Shown here piece by piece: positions 7,272-14,269 of a stretch of 21,014 nucleotides of DNA. Numbering within the stretch: the first letter of the stretch is position 1; every line of letters begins with the position of its first letter. Origin of the DNA: an uncultured Bacilli bacterium (lineage in GTDB: Bacteria > Bacillota_I > Bacilli_A > RF39 > UBA660); contig CAQRXS010000008.1 of NCBI GenBank assembly GCA_948874605.1, forward strand, positions 1-21,014, given 5' to 3'. The position numbers were made by a program, and so were the translations under genes. The notes under the pieces were generated by a model. That model saw nothing but the letters and a program-made list of their open reading frames with translations, made no database searches and was not told the origin of the DNA.

Positions 7272-9021
7272 CGCTTTTTAATTCAAGATTATAAAGATTA
7301 TGATAAGTCTCATTAGTTTGTAGTAACTCTTGATGAGTACCAATACCAGCTACCTTTCCATCTTCAATTAAGATTAGACGGTCACTATTTATAACAGTAG
7401 ATAATCTATGGGCAATAATCAAAATAGTATATTCTCCTTGCATGTTTTGAATAGATTTTTGAATTTCAGCTTGAGTTTCATTATCCAAAGCACTAGTTGC
7501 TTCGTCAAATAAAATAATTTCTGTTTTTTGTACTAAAGCTCTCGCAATTGCAAGTCTTTGCCTTTGACCTCCAGATAAAGAAACACCAGATTCTCCTACT
7601 TTCGTATCATAACCATCTTTGAGAGTAAGAATAAAATCATGAAGACAAGCCATCTTACAAGCTTCTATAATTTCTTCATCCGTAACATCCTCTTTAATAA
7701 TTGTAAAATTTTCTTTAATACTCATATTAAAAATATAAGGATTTTGACTTATAATGGATAAATTACCACGAATGGACTCGCGGTCTAACTCCGTAATAGG
7801 AATGCCATCAATTAAAACATTTCCTTTATTAGGGTAATAAAGACCAGAAATTAAATTAAAGATAGTAGATTTTCCACTTCCACTTTTCCCAACAAAAGAA
7901 ACAGTTTCATTGGGTTGAATTTCAAAACTAACATTTTTTAAAACATTCGCATCTTTATATGCAAAAGTAACATTTTTAAATTCAATATGTCCATTTGCTT
8001 TCTTTATATGTTTAGAGCCAAATTTTTCTTTTTCAAAAATGTCACCATCAATAATTTCAAAAACACGTTTTGCCGAAAGAGTAAATCGTTTCATATATTC
8101 CATAAATTGTTCAATATAATTTGAAATATTTAAAATACTTCCACGATAAGAGAAAATAACTAGCATTGTCGCTACTTCAAGTTTCCCTTGTATAATAAAC
8201 CAAACGCCAATCATAACGATAACAAAATCTAAAATATCTCGAATACTCCCATTCATTAAATTATTATATTTTGCTCGCGTTCTATCTGCTGCAAAACTAG
8301 AGTCTCCCAAATTTTGAATAATAACATCGGCCTTTTTCAAAAAGCTTGTTTCAGAATTTAAAATTTTAATATCTTTTTGCCCACGAACTAGCTCACTAAT
8401 AAATCCGCTTGCTTCTTCTCGATATTTTTTCATAATTTTTCTTTTTTCTTGTACTTTATTTACAGCATACTTTTGACCAAAAAATAAAGTAATTAAGAAT
8501 ATTAAATAAAGTAGGAACAATACCTTATTCAAAAAGAAGATACTAACTAAAATTCCAATATTTGTAATAATTTGAATTCCATAATCAATAATGAGCCAAA
8601 AAACATCAGCCATTGTATCAGTGTCATTTAAAATACGTTCAATAAATACTCCGCTAGAATTGTCGTTCATTACTTGATTCGTTATTCTAAGAGTTTCACG
8701 AGATACTTCCAATTGAACACTTTTTTTAACCGCATAAAAATAGCAATTAATAAAATAATTATTAAAATATCGATCCACATTACGTAATAATTCAATTCCA
8801 AGTATTGCAAGGGTAATATAAAATAATTGTTCCCATAATTCACTCGTCAAACTTACGATTTGTCTAGCTGCTAAAAGAGGCGCTACAATACTGATTCCGC
8901 TATAAACAAGACTACCTACAATGAAACCAAGCAAATATTTTTTGTATTTTCCACTAAACTTATATGCTTTTTTTAAATACGTCCACGTTTCCTTAAAACT
9001 TTTTTCATTTTTTTCTTCCAT
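7252..9021 (-). CDS. ABC exporter, fused permease and ATPase (ABCB type)
   Basis: Half-size exporter expected to work as a dimer in the cytoplasmic membrane. The membrane domain has about six hydrophobic segments in residues 28-320. The ATPase domain shows Walker A GKSGSGKST (378-386), signature LSGGQ (482-486), Walker B IILFDE (502-507), the D-loop SALD and the switch His538 in IIAHR. The 589-residue length and motif order match the MsbA/LmrA/BmrA-like group; the substrate (lipid, drug or peptide) cannot be read from the sequence. No peptidase C39 domain is present. The ATG at 9021 follows GTGAGGAGT. The metallopeptidase gene lies 156 bases upstream on the same strand with no obvious terminator between, so they may share a transcript, though a functional link is only a possibility. 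Confidence 0.92.
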   Translation of the reverse strand: MEEKNEKSFKETWTYLKKAYKFSGKYKKYLLGFIVGSLVYSGISIVAPLLAARQIVSLTSELWEQLFYITLAILGIELLRNVDRYFNNYFINCYFYAVKKSVQLEVSRETLRITNQVMNDNSSGVFIERILNDTDTMADVFWLIIDYGIQIITNIGILVSIFFLNKVLFLLYLIFLITLFFGQKYAVNKVQEKRKIMKKYREEASGFISELVRGQKDIKILNSETSFLKKADVIIQNLGDSSFAADRTRAKYNNLMNGSIRDILDFVIVMIGVWFIIQGKLEVATMLVIFSYRGSILNISNYIEQFMEYMKRFTLSAKRVFEIIDGDIFEKEKFGSKHIKKANGHIEFKNVTFAYKDANVLKNVSFEIQPNETVSFVGKSGSGKSTIFNLISGLYYPNKGNVLIDGIPITELDRESIRGNLSIISQNPYIFNMSIKENFTIIKEDVTDEEIIEACKMACLHDFILTLKDGYDTKVGESGVSLSGGQRQRLAIARALVQKTEIILFDEATSALDNETQAEIQKSIQNMQGEYTILIIAHRLSTVINSDRLILIEDGKVAGIGTHQELLQTNETYHNLYNLELKSEKDISN

Positions 9022-9177
9022 ATATCTAAACTCCTCACTCCATATGTTTTATGTTGATAAAATGTATATCTAAAATATTTCTTTAATTTATGTTTTTTAA
9101 TAAGCTGGATTGTTAATGAAATTTCTTCGGTAATTTGATGAATAATTCGCATTTCTGAGATTCTTCCCAAAAATTTT

Positions 9178-10092
9178 TTATTTGCGACTGCTAATAGTTG
9201 AATTGATACTTTCGTCCTTATTTGAACGATAATTATTGACAAAAAAATCTATAGTATCTTGGGCTAATCGCATTTTGTTATAAAATACTTCTGCTGTTTC
9301 TGCAGTATTAATATCTCTTAGAGAAATATACATTGAATGTACTAGAATATCAAAATTATCTATTAATAGGTTACTTTGTTCGTGGCCTAGGTATTGAATC
9401 CAGCTATCATCTCCTCGAAATTGTGAAAGTCTTATTATTTTTGCAAGATCATTATGCTGTAATAGTCTAGTTGCAGAATAACCAGCGGCTTTATATGCAG
9501 CCGCTTCTTGTTTTCTGCCTGTCATCAATTCGAGTATTTGCGCTGCTTCGACATCAGTTAAAGCTTCCTCAATTCCTACCATTTCGTGTTTTTCATCAAC
9601 GACACCATTTTCTTGACTATAGGAATAAGTATCTTTCGATAGCCCCGTTGAATCAATTATTTTTCCATTTTCAATTTTTAACTTTCCATATCCTTTAATT
9701 AAATGACATATTTCATGAATTAGACTCTGAGCATGCTTGTCATCATTAAAATTAAAAGGTCTATAAATACCAAAATAAACTCTTTTTACATAAATAATCG
9801 ACTTTGAAACTATTTGGTTATTTTTAACTTTAATATCTTTATGATAAAATGCTCCACCAAGATCTGGTATTTCCCACTGTTTATCAGTATCAAAATATGA
9901 ATTTAAAAAAGTTTGAGGATTTTCGCTTTCGCTTTGAAAATGTATTTCACAATTTGCTATAGCAGAAAGTATTATATCTTCATATTCTATACCATAATAC
10001 TGAATCGTAGTAGGAATCACTTGCCTTAAAAATTCTGATAATTCATCGCTGTATTCAAACTTATTTTTAAGTCTTGCAACATATTCATTCAT
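9178..10092 (-). CDS. Putative zinc metallopeptidase (HExxH), uncharacterised family
   Basis: 304 residues with no signal peptide and no membrane segment, so probably cytoplasmic. A canonical zinc site 'LIHEICHLIKGYG' gives H126, E127 and H130. About 45 residues later 'GIEEALTDVEAAQIL' offers E175/E176 as the third ligand in the gluzincin manner. The rest is not assignable: an N-terminal helical part of about 50 residues, a middle part with 'GIYRPFNFNDD' just before the HExxH helix, and an Asp/Asn-rich C-terminal tail. I did not recognise a named family. It lacks the usual ImmA/IrrE layout (an earlier HExxH, shorter domain and HTH partner). The ATG at 10092 follows AAGTAGGT. It could be cotranscribed with the downstream ABC exporter. 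Confidence 0.7.
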   Translation of the reverse strand: MNEYVARLKNKFEYSDELSEFLRQVIPTTIQYYGIEYEDIILSAIANCEIHFQSESENPQTFLNSYFDTDKQWEIPDLGGAFYHKDIKVKNNQIVSKSIIYVKRVYFGIYRPFNFNDDKHAQSLIHEICHLIKGYGKLKIENGKIIDSTGLSKDTYSYSQENGVVDEKHEMVGIEEALTDVEAAQILELMTGRKQEAAAYKAAGYSATRLLQHNDLAKIIRLSQFRGDDSWIQYLGHEQSNLLIDNFDILVHSMYISLRDINTAETAEVFYNKMRLAQDTIDFFVNNYRSNKDESINSTISSRK

Positions 10093-10112
10093 CTATTTTA
10101 CCTACTTTCTAT

Positions 10113-10355
10113 TTAATTGATATAATGAGTAAGCATTAATGGCTTGTTTTTTAATACGTTTAAATTCCTAAAATTAGTATTTAGCAAAAGTAATTCAACC
10201 ATTTACTTAGCTTCACCACATTTAAAACGAAATGGTATATCAATTAATTGTAAATTTTTGATTTTATTTTTTTCGACAATGACAAGATTTCAATCTTCGC
10301 AGTCAGAAGATCTTTATTATGAGAAATTTCTGCGCCATTCCATTCAATTTGGCAT
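10113..10355 (-). pseudogene. Possible decayed coding remnant in the 10093-10490 gap
   Basis: The 398-base gap between the two divergent genes holds no intact gene. On the minus strand one frame reads as protein-like text broken by five internal stops: 'MEWRRNFS', 'RSSDCED', 'NLVIVEKNKIKNLQ', 'IDIPFRFKCGEAK', 'MVELLLLNTNF'. Two of the breaks are TGA and three TAA. The balanced charged/hydrophobic composition is unlike the Phe/Leu/Lys-heavy translations that random AT-rich sequence gives. The same stretch also has an inverted repeat ATCTTC...GAAGAT near 10291-10309. I cannot name the source. A dispersed non-coding repeat or structured RNA is an equally possible reading. Confidence 0.3.
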
Positions 10356-10420
10356 AATTATTCTCTATCAAAAATTTAGTTCTATTTACATTATAGAGTA
10401 AAGGATAGAAAAAGAAAAGA

Positions 10421-10448
10421 TTAAAAAAACAAAATATTATGATATAAT
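10421..10448 (+). promoter_or_regulatory. Promoter of the small membrane protein gene
   Basis: TATAAT (10443-10448) is clear; TTAAAA (10421-10426) at 16 bases is a weak -35. The ribosome binding site AAAGAGGGATT follows before ATG 10491. Confidence 0.5.
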
Positions 10449-10490
10449 ATATACAGATAAAAAAAATAACAAGAAGAAAGAGGGATTGTC

Positions 10491-10871
10491 ATGTTAGCAT
10501 TTACAGATTTTTTAGCAAATAACTATTTATGGTTTTTAGTCATTTCAATTGTATTATTATTTGCTTTAATTGGCTATTTCGTCGATCAAAATGAACAAAA
10601 AAAAGGTCTGTCTAAAATTGTAAAAGCAAAGGAAATAGAAAATAACATTTCTGACTTAGCGGCATATGCCCAAAATAAATCATTAAATAATGCCGTAAGT
10701 GATGCAATAAAAAATGATATGCCAGCACCTATAAATCAGGCAATACCTAATATAACTCAATCCCAAGTGTTACCTGCGGAAAAAAATATTATAAGAGAGA
10801 CTTCTAATGTGAATCAAAGCACACAACAAATAGTTTCAAATCCAGTTGGTTTTGATGTTTTAACAAAATAG
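10491..10871 (+). CDS. Small single-span membrane protein of unknown function
   Basis: 126 residues. One hydrophobic helix spans about residues 12-31, followed by a basic stretch 'DQNEQKKGLSKIVKAK', so by the positive-inside rule the long C-terminal part (about 90 residues) should be cytoplasmic. That part is rich in Asn, Gln, Ala and Ile, with no recognisable domain; it looks flexible except for a likely helix around residues 45-75. The protein ends 'NPVGFDVLTK', a possible conserved short motif. The ATG follows AAAGAGGG, and the gene is monocistronic, with its own promoter and terminator. I do not recognise the family. Confidence 0.75.
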   Translation: MLAFTDFLANNYLWFLVISIVLLFALIGYFVDQNEQKKGLSKIVKAKEIENNISDLAAYAQNKSLNNAVSDAIKNDMPAPINQAIPNITQSQVLPAEKNIIRETSNVNQSTQQIVSNPVGFDVLTK

Positions 10872-10895
10872 GAAGAATTTGTTCTTCTTTTTTTT
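10872..10895 (+). terminator. Intrinsic terminator after small membrane protein gene
   Basis: GAAGAA (10872-10877) and TTCTTC (10882-10887) form a six-pair stem around TTTG, followed by eight T at 10888-10895. It begins right after the stop codon. Confidence 0.88.
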
Positions 10896-10918
10896 GTAGT
10901 TCAAAGTTTGATTTTATA

Positions 10919-10947
10919 TTTACAAATATTCTTCTTAGTTATAAAAT
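10919..10947 (+). promoter_or_regulatory. Promoter of the kinase-like gene
   Basis: TTTACA (10919-10924), 17-base spacer, TAAAAT (10942-10947), each one mismatch from consensus. The start codon is 26 bases downstream. Confidence 0.65.
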
Positions 10948-10973
10948 AATTACTCATGAAAAAGGGGGATAAA

Positions 10974-11951
10974 ATGAATAATTTAAATATAAAAGACGAA
11001 CAACAGTTAAACAACTTATATCAAGAAAAGATTAAGGAACTTTACAATCTTCTTGTTACCAAAAAGTTTGAAAGAAAAGACTTAAAACTTTTACAATATA
11101 TATTTCCGTCAAATAAAGATGGTATTTCTTTAGAAACTAGAAATCAAATTTTAAAAACGATTTTAGATTCAGAAGCTTGTATGGAACAAATATTTAAAAA
11201 TATTACTCAAAATGAAACATTCTACCTAAAAGAGTTTTCTCGTTCTCCACACTATCCAAAACTTTATCAAAAGTATCGAGATAAAATTTTTGAAGCGGTA
11301 TTTCACAATTTCTATATGCTTCGAATGCTTAAAAATCAAAATACAGAAAACAGTGATTTAGTAGAAACTGTCTTATTAATTATAGAAGATGCATGTCGTT
11401 TAGGTGGGGTATCAGTAATTGATATGGATTTTTTTGAAAGAGGTTCCTACAGTGTGGTTTATAAAGCGGGAGATTATCTAATAAAATTAGGTCGAAAACG
11501 TCTAGCAAACAAAATCGCGGCAGATCCCAATTTGTTATATCCACTTTGTCGAAAATATATAAAAGAGTTTGATCTATTTATAGAAGTGACTTCATTAGAA
11601 AATCCTAAAAATATAGACATGGAAGATGTTTATCAAATATTTAAAGCAATAAGAGAAGAAGGGCGATGTTGGATTGATGCAAAAACAGAAAATGTAGTAA
11701 GATTAACAAAAGAAAATGGTTCTTATCCTTTTGAAGTAGACCCAGAAACCATAGGATTCATTGGAGAAATGCCAAAGAGTAAAAAAACAATAAATGAATG
11801 TGTAATTTGTGACACAGACTTATTATATGATGAGAAAAATGTCCCGTGGGAATTAATAAACGAAGAATGTTCAAAAAAAGTTTTAGAAGATTATCAAAAA
11901 TTAGAAGAAAGATATCAACAAGAAATATTACAAAGAAGAAAGAAATTTTAA
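10974..11951 (+). CDS. Protein-kinase-like protein, divergent
   Basis: 325 residues from ATG 10974, chosen over ATG 10956 because AAAGGGGGAT sits at 10961-10970, exactly upstream of the later start. The N-terminal 145 residues are helical and unassigned. From there the order resembles a kinase fold: a Gly-rich loop 'ERGSYSVVYKAG' (155-166), a Lys (K171) in 'YLIKLGRK', a catalytic-loop-like 'WIDAKTENVVRL' giving D235, K237 and N240, and 'EVDPETIGF' with D256 in the place of the DFG Asp. A charged, probably coiled C-terminus follows. The nucleotide- and metal-binding residues of protein or aminoglycoside kinases are therefore present, but the DFG and HRD texts are not, and the catalytic region is compressed. 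Substrate unknown; a pseudokinase or small-molecule kinase is possible. It is presumably transcribed alone. Confidence 0.6.
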   Translation: MNNLNIKDEQQLNNLYQEKIKELYNLLVTKKFERKDLKLLQYIFPSNKDGISLETRNQILKTILDSEACMEQIFKNITQNETFYLKEFSRSPHYPKLYQKYRDKIFEAVFHNFYMLRMLKNQNTENSDLVETVLLIIEDACRLGGVSVIDMDFFERGSYSVVYKAGDYLIKLGRKRLANKIAADPNLLYPLCRKYIKEFDLFIEVTSLENPKNIDMEDVYQIFKAIREEGRCWIDAKTENVVRLTKENGSYPFEVDPETIGFIGEMPKSKKTINECVICDTDLLYDEKNVPWELINEECSKKVLEDYQKLEERYQQEILQRRKKF

Positions 11952-11977
11952 TATTTTTATCAATTAATTCATACCTA

Positions 11978-12006
11978 TAGATAAATAAAAAAAAATTTGC
12001 TATAAT
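11978..12006 (+). promoter_or_regulatory. Promoter of cdaA-cdaR
   Basis: Extended -10 TGCTATAAT (TATAAT at 12001-12006) with TAGATA (11978-11983, four of six matches) 17 bases upstream. The start codon is 33 bases further on. Confidence 0.7.
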
Positions 12007-12038
12007 GTGACTGACAAAGAATAAAGGATGTGAAAAAT

Positions 12039-12863
12039 ATGTCATTACAAGCATTATGGTCATTGTTTACAAAAGTGCTAGATATTTGTATTGTTTGGGT
12101 ATTGTTTTACTTTATCTTAAAAAATATTAGAAATAATGTAAAAATGGTCTTAATTGTCAAAGGGGTATTATTAGTAATTGCAATAGAAATATTAAGTAAA
12201 ATATTAAATTTGTATACGGTGGGATTATTATTAGAATATGTCGTAGAGTGGGGACCACTTGCCATTATTGTAGTATTCCAACCAGAAATTAGAACGATGC
12301 TAGAAAGCATTGGAAGAACCCAATTACTTGGACGTCATAAGGTTTTAACTGGAGATGAAAGGGAAAAGATGATTGTTGAAATCATGAAATCAGTAGAGTA
12401 TTTAAAAAGAAATCGCATAGGTGCCTTAATGGTGATTGAACGAGATGTATCATTACAAGAATATATTGGACGAGCAACAAAGATTTATGCAGATATATCA
12501 AATGAATTATTAAGTAGCTTATTTTATCCAAATAGTCCTTTGCATGATGGTGGAGTAATCTTGCAAGGAGATAAAATAACCTGCGCTGGTTCTGTTTTCC
12601 GTACTAGTATGAATCCGACATTAAGTAAAAAACTTGGAACTCGCCATCGTGCAGCATTAGGAATAGCAGAGGAATCAGATGCATTAGCGTTGATAGTATC
12701 AGAAGAAACAGGAAGAATCAGCATTGCGTGTGATGGGGAATTACACTATAATTTAACATTAGATGATTTTAGAATGATGCTAATAGATGAGCTAAGACCT
12801 AAAACAGAAGTATTCTATGATTCCGATACAGATGAACAAGAATTGGAGGAAGTCGATGAATAA
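12039..12863 (+). CDS. cdaA: Diadenylate cyclase CdaA (DacA)
   Basis: Membrane-bound enzyme that condenses two ATP into c-di-AMP, the messenger controlling potassium uptake, osmotic balance and wall homeostasis in Firmicutes. From ATG 12039 it is 274 residues, the normal length, with three membrane helices in residues 1-80 and the DAC domain after about residue 95. The metal/ATP motif reads D170-G171-G172 in 'SPLHDGGVIL' where DGA is usual, and R202-H203-R204 in 'GTRHRAALG' is intact, as is 'LIVSEETG'. GTG 12030 was rejected because it overlaps the site AAAGGATG. cdaR overlaps its end by 8 bases (ATGAATAA), as in the conserved cdaA-cdaR pair. Confidence 0.95.
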   Translation: MSLQALWSLFTKVLDICIVWVLFYFILKNIRNNVKMVLIVKGVLLVIAIEILSKILNLYTVGLLLEYVVEWGPLAIIVVFQPEIRTMLESIGRTQLLGRHKVLTGDEREKMIVEIMKSVEYLKRNRIGALMVIERDVSLQEYIGRATKIYADISNELLSSLFYPNSPLHDGGVILQGDKITCAGSVFRTSMNPTLSKKLGTRHRAALGIAEESDALALIVSEETGRISIACDGELHYNLTLDDFRMMLIDELRPKTEVFYDSDTDEQELEEVDE

Positions 12864-14223
12864 AATCGTAAAAGTAATTGGGAGATTTTTTAAAAATTGC
12901 TTTCATCTTCTAGATGATAAATTTATTACCCCAATTAGTCGAGCAATTTATTTCTTATTTGAAAAATTTAAAAATAATCCAATTCATTTAGAAAAAATCT
13001 TAAATAGACCAATTGTACTAGTGTATATCTCTCTTGCCTTAGCAGTCGTGACATTTTTCTTAGTTGACTCACAAGTAATTACATTAGTCGAAACTGAAGC
13101 GGAAATATTAGCCAACCAAGAAGTAAAAGTTTTATATAATAAAGAAAGTTATGTTGTAGAAGGATTGGTTGACCATGCAGATATCATACTAACTGGAAGA
13201 AAAAGTGCTTTATATTTAGCAAAACAGTTAGGAAGTCATGAAGTAGTACTAGACTTATCTGACTACGAGCCTAGTGATTCACCAAAAAAAGTTCCACTTA
13301 CTTACAATCAAACAATTGAAAATATTAATTATAAATTAGATCCAGCTTATGTAAGTGTAGTAATTAAGAAAAAAGAAAGCGAGCAAATGTCAGTATCTTA
13401 TGAACTGTTAAATGAAAATAAATTAAATGAAAAATTTTCGGTTTCCAATGTATCTTTAGAAAAAACAACAGTTGTAGTAAAAGGTGCGAAAGACGCTTTA
13501 GAAAGTGTAGCAACAGTAAAAGCCCTAATTGATCTAGGCAATAGTAAATTTACAGAAGCTATTACTTATGATATAGATAATATTCCTTTAGTAGCCTATG
13601 ATAAAAATGGTCGCGTTTTAGAAAATGTTGAAATTGTACCTTCAACTATCAGTGCAAGTATTTCGTTTAGTACATATAAGGCTACAGTACCAGTAATAGT
13701 TTCAACCACAGGAGAATTAGTCGCTGGAAAATCAATTTCTTCTATTACGATTAATGGCAAAACAAATTATACTGTTGATATTTATGGGGAAAAAGCTGAT
13801 ATTGATAAAATCACAAGCGTTCCAGTAATCATAGACGTAAATTCTCGTGGTTCTGGTGGGGCATTTACATACACAGCAAGCATTCAAAAATTAACAGGCG
13901 TGCGTTCTATGAGTGAAGATAATGTAAAAGTTGTAGTAGCATTTGGAGATGAAAAACAAAAAACTTTAAATATTACAAACATACGTCCAACAAATTTAGG
14001 AAGTGAGCTAACCGTAAACAGAACATCAACCGAACCAATTGTTGTTCAAGTAAAAGGAGTGCAATCCGTAATTGATTCCATCAATGAAGAAAACGTGTCA
14101 GCTTATATTGACCTTGCAAATTATAAAGAAGGAGAGCATGAAGTTGATGTTGTGATTGAAAACAACGATCCAAGATTAAACTTTGTAGTAACAAATAAAG
14201 TAAAAATAGTAATATCAAAATAA
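12856..14223 (+). CDS. cdaR: CdaR (YbbR-domain regulator of CdaA)
   Basis: Membrane-anchored extracytoplasmic protein that modulates CdaA. It is 455 residues from ATG 12856, which follows GGAGG (12845-12849) inside the cdaA end; earlier in-frame ATGs at 12817 and 12832 lack such a site. A single membrane helix lies near residues 52-72 ('IVLVYISLALAVVTFFLV'). After it come four repeats of the YbbR type, each with an 'xIDL...' strand pattern: near 'VVLDLSDYEPSD', 'ALIDLGNSKFTE', 'VIIDVNSRGSGG' and 'AYIDLANYKEGE'. Four YbbR repeats match B. subtilis CdaR. glmM, usually third in this operon, is not here. Confidence 0.93.
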   Translation: MNKIVKVIGRFFKNCFHLLDDKFITPISRAIYFLFEKFKNNPIHLEKILNRPIVLVYISLALAVVTFFLVDSQVITLVETEAEILANQEVKVLYNKESYVVEGLVDHADIILTGRKSALYLAKQLGSHEVVLDLSDYEPSDSPKKVPLTYNQTIENINYKLDPAYVSVVIKKKESEQMSVSYELLNENKLNEKFSVSNVSLEKTTVVVKGAKDALESVATVKALIDLGNSKFTEAITYDIDNIPLVAYDKNGRVLENVEIVPSTISASISFSTYKATVPVIVSTTGELVAGKSISSITINGKTNYTVDIYGEKADIDKITSVPVIIDVNSRGSGGAFTYTASIQKLTGVRSMSEDNVKVVVAFGDEKQKTLNITNIRPTNLGSELTVNRTSTEPIVVQVKGVQSVIDSINEENVSAYIDLANYKEGEHEVDVVIENNDPRLNFVVTNKVKIVISK

Positions 14224-14252
14224 AAAGGGAAGCACAAAAATGCTTTCTTTTT
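14224..14252 (+). terminator. Terminator between cdaR and fhs
   Basis: Arms 14224-14234 (AAAGGGAAGCA) and 14241-14251 pair over about 11 positions with two G-U pairs around CAAAAA, ending in a T run at 14247-14252. fhs starts 18 bases later with no separate promoter visible, so readthrough probably feeds fhs. Confidence 0.72.
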
Positions 14253-14269
14253 AAAAAAGGAGAAGAAAA

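Noticed and set aside
9178..10092. ImmA/IrrE-type peptidase of a mobile element
   Set aside because: HExxH position, length and lack of an HTH neighbour do not fit, and no phage or conjugative genes are nearby.
10113..10355. Recoded gene reading TGA as tryptophan
   Set aside because: engB and the DUF402 gene end with TGA, and three TAA stops would still interrupt the frame.
10144..10401. 85-codon open frame on the plus strand
   Set aside because: Starts with TTG without a ribosome binding site, composition is Phe/Ser/Leu-rich as in antisense readings, and it lies opposite the broken minus-strand remnant.
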